Below the pieces are notes generated by a model, which saw nothing but the letters and a program-made list of their open reading frames with translations, did no database searches and was not told the origin of the DNA. The position numbers were made by a program, and so were the translations under genes. From Streptomyces sp. NRRL F-2664 (GTDB lineage: Bacteria > Actinomycetota > Actinomycetes > Streptomycetales > Streptomycetaceae), in contig NZ_JOFX01000016.1 in NCBI RefSeq assembly GCF_000719345.1, positions 59,295 to 123,294 of the forward strand: a DNA stretch of 64,000 nucleotides, read 5' to 3'. Positions 31,605-39,664 of this stretch are shown here, one piece after another (within the stretch, counting starts at the first letter, position 1; each line of letters starts with the position of its first letter).

Positions 31605-33716
31605 ATGCCCACCCTGCCCGACAGCCCGTCCGCCCTCGGCAGCCCGGCCCGGCGCAGCGAAGGACGTGAGAAGGTCACCGGCGCCGCCCGCTACGCCGCC
31701 GAGCACACACCCCCCGACTGCGCCTACGCCTGGCCCGTGCCGGCCACGATCGCCCGCGGCCGCATCACCGGCGTCGACACCGCGGCCGCCACCGGCGTGC
31801 CCGGTGTGATCGGCGTACTGACGCCGTACGACGCACCCCGCCTCGGCGCGGCCGACGACCCCACCCTGCGCCTCCTGCAGGACCTGCGCGTCCCGCACCG
31901 CGGCTGGTACGTGGCACTGGCCGTCGCCGACACCCTGGAGGGCGCGCGGGCCGCAGCCGCCGCGGTACGCGTCACCTACGGCAGTGACCCCCACGACGTC
32001 ACCCTCGACGCCGACCACCCGGACGCCTACACCCCCCAAGAGGCCAACGGCGGTTACCCCGCGCACCGCGAGAAGGGCGACCCCGACGCGGCACTGGCCG
32101 CCGCCCCCGTGCGGATCGACTGCGCCTACGCGGTGGCACCTCTGCACAACCACCCCATGGAACCCCACGCCGCCCTCGCCCACTGGGACGGGGAACGCCG
32201 CCACCTCACCGTGCACGACTCCAGCCAGGGCGCGGGTCCCGTCCGTTCCGCGCTGGCCGCACTCCTGGAGTTGGAGGAGGAGCAGGTCACCGTCGTCTCG
32301 GAGCACGTCGGCGGCGGATTCGGCTCCAAGGGCACCCCGCGCCCCCACGTGGTCCTCGCGGCGATGGCCTCGCGCCACTACGGCAGGCCCGTCAAACTCG
32401 CCCTGCCGCGCCCCCACCTGCCCACCACCGTCGGCCACCGCGCACCCACCCTGCACCGCATCCGGCTCGGTGCCCGCACCGACGGCACCCTGACCGCCCT
32501 CACCCACGAGGTCACCACCCATACCTCCCGGGTCCGCGAGTTCGTCGAACAGGCGGCGGTACCGGCCCGCGTCATGTACGCCGTGCCCGACCTGCGCACC
32601 ACCCACCGGGTCGTCGCCCTCGACGTGCCCACGCCGTCCTGGATGCGCGCCCCCGGCGAGGCACCGGGCATGTACGCGCTGGAATCGGCCATGGACGAAC
32701 TCGCCGACACCCTCGGCATCGACCCGATCGAGCTGCGGGTGCGCAACGAACCCCGCACCGAACCCGACAGCGGCCTCCCCTTCAGCAGCCGTCATCTCGT
32801 CGAGTGCCTGAGAGAGGGAGCCGAACGGTTCCGCTGGGCCGAGTGCCGCGAGCCCCGTCGGGACGGCCGGTACCTCATCGGCAGCGGGGTGGCCGCCGCC
32901 ACCTACCCCGTCCTGATCGCGCCCTCCACCGCCCGGGCGCACGCCCTGCCCGACGGCCGCCACCTCGTCGAGATCAATGCCACCGACATCGGGACGGGCG
33001 CCCGTACCGTCCTGGCCCAGGTGGCAGCCCGCGCCCTGGGGGTCCCGCTCGGCTCGGTGTCCGTCGCCATCGGCCACACCGGCCTGCCCGCGGCCCCCCT
33101 CGCGGGCGGCTCCGCGGGAACCGGATCCTGGGGGTGGGCCGTCCATGACGCCTGCACCGCTCTGACCGCGCGTCTGGAGCGGCACCACGGACCGCTGCCC
33201 GCCGGCGGGCTGTCCGCATCGGCCGACACCACGCAGTCCGCCAAGCAGAAGTCCCCCTACGCCCGGCACGCCTTCGGCGCACACTTCGCCGAAGTACGGG
33301 TCGACACGATCACCGGCGAGGTCCGGGTACGGCGCATGCTCGGCGTCTTCGCCGCGGGCCGCATCCTGAACGCGCTCACCGCACGGTCGCAGTTCAAGGG
33401 CGGCATGGTCATGGGACTCGGTATGGCGCTGACGGAACACAGCACGCTCGACGCGCAGTTCGGCGACTTCGCCGAGAGGGACCTGGCCTCCTACCACGTG
33501 CCGGCGCACGCCGACGTACCCGCGATCGAGGCCCACTGGATCGAGGAGCACGACAAGCACCTCAACCCGATGGGCAGCAAGGGGATCGGGGAGATCGGCA
33601 TCGTGGGAACGGCGGCCGCGATCGGCAACGCCTTCCACCACGCCACGGGCCGCCGACTGCGCGAACTCCCGCTGACGCCGGACCGCGTACTGGCCGCGCT
33701 CGGCGGCGCCGGCTGA
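31605..33716 (+). CDS. Aldehyde/xanthine dehydrogenase family, molybdopterin subunit (PaoC-like)
   Basis: 703 residues. The N-terminal a/b hammerhead (GREKVTGAARYAAEH) is followed by the two molybdopterin-binding domains, with HVGGGFGSKGTPRPH near 240, LDVPTPSWMRAPGEAPGMYALES near 340 and the catalytic Glu in NPMGSKGIGEIGIVG near 660. It oxidises an aldehyde or N-heterocycle at a Mo-cytosine dinucleotide centre. ATG 31605 has AAAGGGGGA upstream. A GTG at 31572 overlaps the previous stop and is also possible. No maturation factor gene (XdhC type) is adjacent. Confidence 0.93.
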   Translation: MPTLPDSPSALGSPARRSEGREKVTGAARYAAEHTPPDCAYAWPVPATIARGRITGVDTAAATGVPGVIGVLTPYDAPRLGAADDPTLRLLQDLRVPHRGWYVALAVADTLEGARAAAAAVRVTYGSDPHDVTLDADHPDAYTPQEANGGYPAHREKGDPDAALAAAPVRIDCAYAVAPLHNHPMEPHAALAHWDGERRHLTVHDSSQGAGPVRSALAALLELEEEQVTVVSEHVGGGFGSKGTPRPHVVLAAMASRHYGRPVKLALPRPHLPTTVGHRAPTLHRIRLGARTDGTLTALTHEVTTHTSRVREFVEQAAVPARVMYAVPDLRTTHRVVALDVPTPSWMRAPGEAPGMYALESAMDELADTLGIDPIELRVRNEPRTEPDSGLPFSSRHLVECLREGAERFRWAECREPRRDGRYLIGSGVAAATYPVLIAPSTARAHALPDGRHLVEINATDIGTGARTVLAQVAARALGVPLGSVSVAIGHTGLPAAPLAGGSAGTGSWGWAVHDACTALTARLERHHGPLPAGGLSASADTTQSAKQKSPYARHAFGAHFAEVRVDTITGEVRVRRMLGVFAAGRILNALTARSQFKGGMVMGLGMALTEHSTLDAQFGDFAERDLASYHVPAHADVPAIEAHWIEEHDKHLNPMGSKGIGEIGIVGTAAAIGNAFHHATGRRLRELPLTPDRVLAALGGAG

Positions 33717-33720
33717 CACG

Positions 33721-33762
33721 ACGACGGCCGGGACGGCGCATCCGCGCCGTCCCGGCCGTCGT
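33721..33762. terminator. Bidirectional terminator, perfect 19-bp stem
   Basis: The arms 33721-33739 and 33744-33762 are perfectly complementary around ATCC. They lie 4 nt past the oxidase stop and 15 nt before the convergent PRC-barrel stop. Confidence 0.88.
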
Positions 33763-33777
33763 GCGGACCGGCCCCCG

Positions 33778-34146
33778 TCAGGCGGGGCGGCCGCCGAAGG
33801 GCCCGCCGGTGCCGTAGTAGGTACCGAGCTCCTGGCGGTACCCGGTGTCCCCGAGGTGCTTGTCCCGGTGGAATTCGGGGGCTTCCTTGATCTGGTCCTT
33901 GGTGCGGTCGACGTAGACCTTCTGCTCGGTCTCGTCGATCCGGATCACCGTGCTCGCCGGGAGCAGGACCTCCTTGCCGAAGATCCACACGCCGGTGTCG
34001 ACGACCAGGTAGGCGTCGCCGACCTCGTCGGAGTGCTTGTCGACCTTGCCGATGCTGCCGTCGGTCGCTTCGACCTTGTAGCCGGTCAGGTCCGTTCCGG
34101 TCAGACGGCCGGCGGTCGGCTTGTAGCTCCACACGTTCTCGGTCAT
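33778..34146 (-). CDS. PRC-barrel domain protein
   Basis: 122 residues. The domain core is LTGTDLTGYKVEATDGSIGK near 15-34 and AYLVVDTGVWIFGKEVLLP near 44-62, ending in an acidic, Gly/Tyr-rich tail. PRC barrels occur in stress and photosynthetic proteins and in RimM. This form is common in Streptomyces near general stress genes. AGGAG lies 10 nt before ATG 34146. The divergent CsbD gene suggests co-control by a stress sigma factor. Confidence 0.85.
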   Translation of the reverse strand: MTENVWSYKPTAGRLTGTDLTGYKVEATDGSIGKVDKHSDEVGDAYLVVDTGVWIFGKEVLLPASTVIRIDETEQKVYVDRTKDQIKEAPEFHRDKHLGDTGYRQELGTYYGTGGPFGGRPA

Positions 34147-34379
34147 GCGAAAACAACTCCTCAGAAGTGTTCGAGGGCGGGACCTCGGTCCCGGCCCCCA
34201 CGTTCCTGCAGTGGCCAGTTCGCCCGTGCCCCCGTTCCTCGCATCCATGCACACCCCGACATCCGGCGTCCCGACAACGCACCTCGGCCGGCAGAAGTCG
34301 CACGAGGGGGTTTGCGACCGGTGATCGGGAGCAGGAGAGCGGTCACGACCAATCCGGTACAGCAACGAGGAGGTCCCCG

Positions 34380-34553
34380 ATGTCGGGCACGGAGAAGAGC
34401 AAGGCGCACGCCGAGCAGGCCAAGGGCAAGGCCAAGGAGGCCGTCGGCCGAGCCGTCGGCAATGAGCGGATGACCGCCGAGGGCGAGGCCGAGCAGGCGA
34501 AGGGCCACGCCCGTCACGCCAAGGAGGACGTCAAGGACGCCTTCCGCCGCTGA
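34380..34553 (+). CDS. CsbD family stress protein
   Basis: 57 residues, almost all charged or Ala, with the CsbD pattern KGKAKEAVGRAVGNERMTAEG (residues 16-36). The Bacillus member belongs to the SigB general stress regulon. Biochemistry is unknown. AGGAGG precedes ATG 34380 by 6 nt. The 233-bp divergent region holds a GTTT (34311) followed 13 nt later by GGGAGC, only loosely like a SigB-type promoter. Confidence 0.88.
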   Translation: MSGTEKSKAHAEQAKGKAKEAVGRAVGNERMTAEGEAEQAKGHARHAKEDVKDAFRR

Positions 34554-34607
34554 CCGGGGTACGCGCTCCGCGGCGCATGAGCCGTGGCGCGCGCCCACCC
34601 CTCCCAT

Positions 34608-34650
34608 CGGCCGGGCCCCGACCTGTTCCCCCCGGGTCGGGGCCCGGCCG
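34608..34650. terminator. Bidirectional terminator, 16-bp stem
   Basis: Perfect arms 34608-34623 and 34635-34650 with an 11-nt C-rich loop, between the CsbD stop and the convergent NAD-kinase-like stop. Confidence 0.82.
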
Positions 34651-34673
34651 TGTTCTGCCGCTGCGCCGGGGAG

Positions 34674-35573
34674 CTACGCCACCAGGCGGAGCGAGGTTCC
34701 CGCGATGCCCAGGCGGACGCTCTGGCCCCAGGTCAGGTGCAGGGCGTCGGACTCCATCCCGTCGCCGAAGACCACCATCCGGTCCGACTCCACGGTGAGC
34801 CGCAGGCCCTGTCCGCGGGCGAGTTCGCCGGCCACGCGGGACGTTCCGGTCGCGGGGGAGGGCCACGCTTCGCGGACGAACCACAGGAGCCGGCCTTCGC
34901 AGGGCGCGGGCAGTTTCGCGGTGCTGCCGCGCTCCAGCCACAGGGAGCGGAGCCAGCCCGTGGCACCCGTGCCCGTGCCCACCAGGACGCCGGAGGACGC
35001 CTGGGCCTCGCCCGGGTCGTTCCCGGTGTCGGGGCCCAGGCGGTAGCGGGCCGTCTGGTGGCCGGGCGGGCCCAGGTAGATCTCGTTGAGTGCGAGGAGG
35101 CGCTGGGAGTCGTCGGCGACGGCCTCGACCATCGTCAGCTCCTCCGCCCGGTCCCCGGCGGCGGTCGCGGCACGCAGCAGGGCGGCCGTGTCGGTGCAGC
35201 GGTGGCGCACCAGGACCCCGGGATTGCGCCCCGGGTCGGTGTCGATGCCCACGACCGGCTGTCCGCAGAGGTACTTGGCGGTGTTGGCGACCAGTCCGTC
35301 CTGGCCGACGACGACCACCACGTCCTCGGGGGCGAACAGGAAGCGGTCCAGGTCCGCCCGTTCCACCCGGGTGCTGCGCCAGGTCAGGGGCACCGCCGCC
35401 GCCACGTCCCGCAACGCCTGCTGCGTGCAGTCGTGGCGGCGGACCACCTCGTCGATCGAACGGCCGCGGCTGGAGAGGAAGAACGCCGCCTGCCCGTGCG
35501 TCCCGTGCCGGGTGAGCAGTTCCTCGTACTCGGTCCTGCGGTGCACCAGTACCGCCCGTGGGGCGAGGCTCAC
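34674..35573 (-). CDS. NAD kinase-like protein with altered GGDG motif
   Basis: 299 residues. The layout follows ATP-NAD kinases: VVVVGQDGLVANTAKYL (about 86-102) in place of the usual GGDGT loop, PVVGIDTDPGRNPGVL, and SSGVLVGTGTGATGWLRSL near 193 in place of the TPTGSTAY segment, then a C-terminal beta region ending in ALHLTWGQSVRLGIAG. The first Gly of GGDG is Gln here, so kinase activity is uncertain. GTG 35573 overlaps the SPFH stop as GTGA, which ties the two proteins together. It could be a true NAD kinase of a divergent clade or a nucleotide sensor. Confidence 0.72.
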   Translation of the reverse strand: MSLAPRAVLVHRRTEYEELLTRHGTHGQAAFFLSSRGRSIDEVVRRHDCTQQALRDVAAAVPLTWRSTRVERADLDRFLFAPEDVVVVVGQDGLVANTAKYLCGQPVVGIDTDPGRNPGVLVRHRCTDTAALLRAATAAGDRAEELTMVEAVADDSQRLLALNEIYLGPPGHQTARYRLGPDTGNDPGEAQASSGVLVGTGTGATGWLRSLWLERGSTAKLPAPCEGRLLWFVREAWPSPATGTSRVAGELARGQGLRLTVESDRMVVFGDGMESDALHLTWGQSVRLGIAGTSLRLVA

Positions 35574-36583
35574 GCGTCCGTCCCGCCGTCCGGACGCCCG
35601 AGCCGGGTGAGGAGCCCGGTCAGGACATCGGGGGAGAGCGTGATGCTCTCGATCCGCGGCAGGTTCTCCGCGAGCCGGCTCGCCGCCAGGGCGTGCAGCG
35701 TGCCCGGGTCGGCTTCGCCGTGCACCCGCAGCCAGGCGGCCTGCGCCTCGGCGCGCGCCGCGCCCGTCTCCCGAGCGGCCTCGGCCTCCGCGTGGGCCAG
35801 GCGGACCGTGCGGGCCGCCTCGGCCTCGGTGCGTACCCGGTCGGCCGCTGCCTGCTCCTCCGCCTCGCGGCGGCTGTTGATGCCGCGCTGCTCGACCAAC
35901 TGCTCCTCGCGGCGTGCCAGTTCGATCTGGCTGGCCAGCTCGTTCTCGGCGATGGCGCGTTCCCGCTCCACGGCGACGGCCCGACGCTCGTAGGTGGCCC
36001 GGTCCGCCTCCTGCTGGATCTGCTCGCGGGCCGGGGTGCGCAGGGCGCGCTCCACCTCGGCCTCGGGGCGGATCGCGACGACCCGCACGGCCACCACGTC
36101 GATGCCGGTGGCCGGGAGCCGGGGCTCGGCCGCCAGACCGTCGGCGACTCGCCCGCGGACGGAGGCGACGCCGTCCACCAGGGCGTCGGCCAGCGGGATG
36201 CGGGCCAGTACGTCCAGGGTGTGCTGCTGCGCGGTCTCGGTCAGGAGGGTGGCGATCTGCTCCAACGGCGCTCCGCGCCAGCTCCCGGTGTCCGGGTCGA
36301 CGGAGAAGTCGAGCCGCTCGGCCGCCTGCGCGGGGTCGCTGATCCGGTAGGTGACGGTGGCCTGCACGGTGACGTCCTGGAAGTCGGCCGTACGGGCGTG
36401 GAACGCCATGGCCAACTCGCGTTCGTCGACCGGCACTTCGGACAGCGCTGCCGACAGTGACCGGTACCAGAAGCTGAGCCCCCGCCCGTCGTGGACCAGC
36501 CGGCCCCGCTTGTGGTGGCGGATGTGGGCGGTGGGCGCGGAGCGCAGATGGCGCCAACCGAGGCGCCGGGTGATGTCGGCCAT
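35570..36583 (-). CDS. SPFH/band-7 (slipin-like) protein
   Basis: 337 residues without an obvious membrane anchor. A band-7 domain spans about 25-190 (FHARTADFQDVTVQATVTYRIS near 60). A long Ala/Glu/Arg coiled coil follows (about 190-290, REQIQQEADRATYERRAVAVE), typical of the oligomerising SPFH stalk. ATG 36583 follows AAGGGGG by 6 nt. It is the first gene of a two-gene operon with the NAD-kinase-like protein, and its start lies 18 nt from the first of two palindromic repeats. SPFH proteins scaffold membrane microdomains, but the missing anchor makes this one unusual. Confidence 0.82.
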   Translation of the reverse strand: MADITRRLGWRHLRSAPTAHIRHHKRGRLVHDGRGLSFWYRSLSAALSEVPVDERELAMAFHARTADFQDVTVQATVTYRISDPAQAAERLDFSVDPDTGSWRGAPLEQIATLLTETAQQHTLDVLARIPLADALVDGVASVRGRVADGLAAEPRLPATGIDVVAVRVVAIRPEAEVERALRTPAREQIQQEADRATYERRAVAVERERAIAENELASQIELARREEQLVEQRGINSRREAEEQAAADRVRTEAEAARTVRLAHAEAEAARETGAARAEAQAAWLRVHGEADPGTLHALAASRLAENLPRIESITLSPDVLTGLLTRLGRPDGGTDA

Positions 36584-36600
36584 GGCGAACCCCCTTGATT

Positions 36601-36649
36601 TCGTCAATGCGACGATAATGGCGAGGCGTCCATATCGTCAAGAGGACGA
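36601..36649. promoter_or_regulatory. Paired palindromic operators TCGTC-N5-GACGA
   Basis: Two copies occur at 36601-36615 (spacer AATGC) and 36635-36649 (spacer AAGAG). Their centres are 34 bp apart, about three helical turns, and each is flanked by AT-rich bases. They cover the likely promoter of the SPFH operon. The binding protein is unknown to me. Confidence 0.6.
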
Positions 36650-36833
36650 AAAGAGTGCGCCCACCAGGACGGCCCGGGAACCGCGCCCGGACCCAAAGCC
36701 GACGTGGGCACTCTTTGGCGGAAGTTGCTCAACAAACGTGCGGGGGCGCCACGCGCCGCTATCGTCCGGATCTCCGTGCGCCCACCGCTTGCGGGCGAGC
36801 GCCCCCCCGACGCACCCCGGAGGCTTTCTGCCC

Positions 36834-38702
36834 ATGCGCCCAGCACCGGCCACCGCCCGGACTCCGCTGTCCGTACTGGCGCTGCTCGCCGCCCTGTGCG
36901 CCCTGGTCCTCGGCGGGGCCGGCCCGGCCGCCGCGCACGCGAGCTTCACCGGCTCGGATCCTGCCGACGGCACCGTCCTGAAGGAGGCGCCCCGGCAGGT
37001 CACGCTCACCTTCACCGAGTCGGTGACGTTCTCCGAGGACTCGGTGCGCGTGCTGTCGCCGGAGAACCAGCGGGTGAACCCGGCCCCCGCGCAGCACGCG
37101 GACGGCAAGGCCGACACCGCGCGCGTGCAGTTGGCCGACGACCTGTCGCAGGGCACCTACACCGTGGCGTGGCGGGTCGTCTCCGCCGACGGCCACCCGA
37201 TCTCCGGCGCGTTCGTCTTCTCCATCGGCCAGCCGTCCGAGACCAGCGCCGTGGTGCCGGACGACTCCCCGGACGACTCGCCGGTCGGCCGCCTGTACAT
37301 GTTCTTCCGGTACCTCGCCTACAGCGGGCTCGCGATGCTCGTCGGCGCCGCCGCGTTCGTCGCCGTGTGCCTCCCCGACTGCGGTCGGGGCCGGCCGGTA
37401 CGCCGGCTGCTGGCCGTGGGCTGGAGCGTGCTGGCAGCGTCCACGGTGGCGCTGGTGCTGCTGCGCGGCCCGTACGAAACGGCGGGCCGTCTGACCTCCG
37501 TGTTCGACCTGTCGCAGCTCGGACGAACCGTCAGCGGGAGGCACGGATTGGCGCTGGTCGTCCGACTGGTGCTGCTCGCCGCTGCTGCCGTGCTGCTGCA
37601 ACGCTGTGCCGTACGGCTGCGCGAGAGCCGTGTCCGCGGGGTCGCGGTCCTGCTGGCCGTCGCGCTGGCGTCCACCTGGGCCGCCGCCGAGCACGCCTCC
37701 GCCGGCATCCAGGTGCCGCTCGCCCTTCCCGTCGCCGTACTGCACCTGCTCGCCATGGGGGTCTGGCTCGGTGGCCTGACCACCTTGGTGGTCGTCCTGC
37801 GGGGCGGCGGTTCGGCCGTCCCGGCCTCTGTCGTGGCCCGCTTCTCCACGACGGCCTTCGCGGCCGTCGCCGTGCTCGTCGGCACCGGGATCTACCAGTC
37901 CTGGCGGCAGGTCGGCTCCTGGGAGGCGCTGACCACCACGTCGTTCGGGAAGGCCCTCGTCGTGAAGGCCGCCGTCGTGGTGCTGATCCTGTGGGTGGCG
38001 GCGCTGTCGCGCCGCTGGACCGCCAAGCTCCTCCACGAGGCCGCTCCCGTTCCCGCCGCACCGCGGATCGTGCGCGAGCCCGTACAGGTGGAGGCGACCG
38101 TGGGTGCGCCGGTCGGGCCCGGGGCTGCGGAACCGGCCGGCGCAGCCGCCCCGCCGGCGGTGCCCGACACCGATGCGGAAGGCGGCGGCGTGCACCGGCG
38201 CCGGCTGCGCCGGACGGTGGCCGTCGAAGCGGCTCTCGGCGTCGCGGTCCTGGCGGTCACCACCCTCCTCACCGGTACGCAGCCCAGCCGTTCCGTGGCC
38301 GAGAGCGCGGCAGCCGCTGCAGCGGCCGCCCAGGAACCCCAGGCGAAGGTGGCCACGGTGCCGTTCGACATGGGGAAGGCGGGCCATCAGGGCACCGTGC
38401 AGGTCACCCTGGCACCGGGCAGGGTGGGGGAGAACACGGTCGAGGCGGTGGTGTTCAGCGCGGACGGGGGCCTCGCCACCGTGCCCGAGCTCCGCCTGAC
38501 CCTCACCCAGGAGGAGCTGGGCATCGGCCCGATCGACGCCGGGCTCAAGGACCAGAAGGGCTTCTGGGCCGTCTACGACCTGCAGGTGCCGATGCCCGGC
38601 GAGTGGACGCTGAACATCACGGTCCGCACGAGCGAGATCGACCAGGTGACCGTGCGGGGAAGTGTCCGCATCACCGCGCCCCCGCGGCGGCCGTCGGCGT
38701 AG
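36834..38702 (+). CDS. Copper resistance CopC-CopD fusion protein
   Basis: 622 residues. The signal peptide ends at AAA-HASF, leaving the N-terminal His that binds Cu(II) in CopC. The CopC domain runs to about residue 135 (SADGHPISGAFVFSIG holds further ligands). A CopD region of eight helices spans about 155-400 (WAAAEHASAG, LHLLAMGVWLGGL), then a ninth helix and an extracellular C-terminal FixH/YtkA-like domain (about 500-618). It should move copper across the membrane. GGAGG is 10 nt before ATG 36834. The convergent YcnI gene, another copper protein, supports this. Confidence 0.92.
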   Translation: MRPAPATARTPLSVLALLAALCALVLGGAGPAAAHASFTGSDPADGTVLKEAPRQVTLTFTESVTFSEDSVRVLSPENQRVNPAPAQHADGKADTARVQLADDLSQGTYTVAWRVVSADGHPISGAFVFSIGQPSETSAVVPDDSPDDSPVGRLYMFFRYLAYSGLAMLVGAAAFVAVCLPDCGRGRPVRRLLAVGWSVLAASTVALVLLRGPYETAGRLTSVFDLSQLGRTVSGRHGLALVVRLVLLAAAAVLLQRCAVRLRESRVRGVAVLLAVALASTWAAAEHASAGIQVPLALPVAVLHLLAMGVWLGGLTTLVVVLRGGGSAVPASVVARFSTTAFAAVAVLVGTGIYQSWRQVGSWEALTTTSFGKALVVKAAVVVLILWVAALSRRWTAKLLHEAAPVPAAPRIVREPVQVEATVGAPVGPGAAEPAGAAAPPAVPDTDAEGGGVHRRRLRRTVAVEAALGVAVLAVTTLLTGTQPSRSVAESAAAAAAAAQEPQAKVATVPFDMGKAGHQGTVQVTLAPGRVGENTVEAVVFSADGGLATVPELRLTLTQEELGIGPIDAGLKDQKGFWAVYDLQVPMPGEWTLNITVRTSEIDQVTVRGSVRITAPPRRPSA

Positions 38703-38730
38703 GCCCCGCGGACACGCCCCGGTGACCCGG

Positions 38731-39483
38731 TCACGGGGCCCCGCGGTTGCGGCGCGTCCACCAGAAGCCGCCCGCACCGCCGAGCAGGGCGACGGCCGCC
38801 ACCAGGGCGACGGCGCCGGTGCCGCGCCCCGCATCCGCTGCGTCGGACGTCCGCACGCCGACCGGGGACGCCGCCGGGGCGGACGCGGGCGGTGCGGGGG
38901 GAGGGGTGCTCGCGGTGCCCGCCGTGCCGTCGGGAGTGCTCCGGTCCGGCGTCGCCGACGGGGCCGGGACGATCGGCTTCGCACCGGGCGCAGCGGGCTG
39001 CAGCTTCAGCACCGGAGCCGGGTTGTCGACCTCCCGCCCGTCCGTCGGCGTTTCGATCCACCGCGAGACCGTGCCGTCGGCGTACGTCTCCAGCGTCTTG
39101 AACGCCAGCGAGGTCGCGTCCGGCAACTGGCGTACGGTGATGCTGTATTCGGCGTCCGTGCCGGTCGCGAGTGCCGCGCCGCCGACGCTGAAGCCGTCGG
39201 AAGTGACGGTCAGCTTCCAGTCGCCGGGCGCCTCCTTGAGGGTGACGGCGCCCGGAGCGATGCCCTGGGGGAGCACGACCCGCAGCCCGGTGATGCCCGC
39301 GGTGTCCGACTCCGCCTCGGAGGTGAAGGAGAGGGTGACGTGCTCGGCGAGCGCCCGCGGGTCGGAGGCGGAGACCCCGGCGTGGGCGGCCGCGGGCCCG
39401 GCAGCGATGCCCAGGATCACCATCGAGCCGGCGACGGCGAGGCCCGGGCGGCGCAGGGGGCGGTGGATCTGCGAGCTTGGCAT
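38731..39483 (-). CDS. YcnI-like (DUF1775) copper-binding membrane protein
   Basis: 250 residues. A Sec signal ends at AAA-HAGVS, so the mature protein begins with the His that coordinates copper in YcnI. The DUF1775 domain runs to about residue 150 (FKTLETYADGTVSRWIETP holds the conserved Trp). A Pro/Ala-rich spacer leads to a C-terminal membrane helix and RRNRG stop-transfer. It probably chaperones copper on the outer face of the membrane together with the convergent CopC-CopD protein. Confidence 0.9.
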   Translation of the reverse strand: MPSSQIHRPLRRPGLAVAGSMVILGIAAGPAAAHAGVSASDPRALAEHVTLSFTSEAESDTAGITGLRVVLPQGIAPGAVTLKEAPGDWKLTVTSDGFSVGGAALATGTDAEYSITVRQLPDATSLAFKTLETYADGTVSRWIETPTDGREVDNPAPVLKLQPAAPGAKPIVPAPSATPDRSTPDGTAGTASTPPPAPPASAPAASPVGVRTSDAADAGRGTGAVALVAAVALLGGAGGFWWTRRNRGAP

Positions 39484-39664
39484 GGTGAAGGACCCTCTCG
39501 GTACGCGCCGGCTCCGGTCATGTCCGGCTCATCCTCCACCGGCCCCACCGCCCGCGGCCCCCGACTGTCAATTGAGGAGCAGTTTTCCGCTGTCCCCGCA
39601 CCGCTGTCCTCGCGGCCCACGGCGGGCGGCACGCGCCCGACCTGCGTCCCCGCATCCTCGGGGA

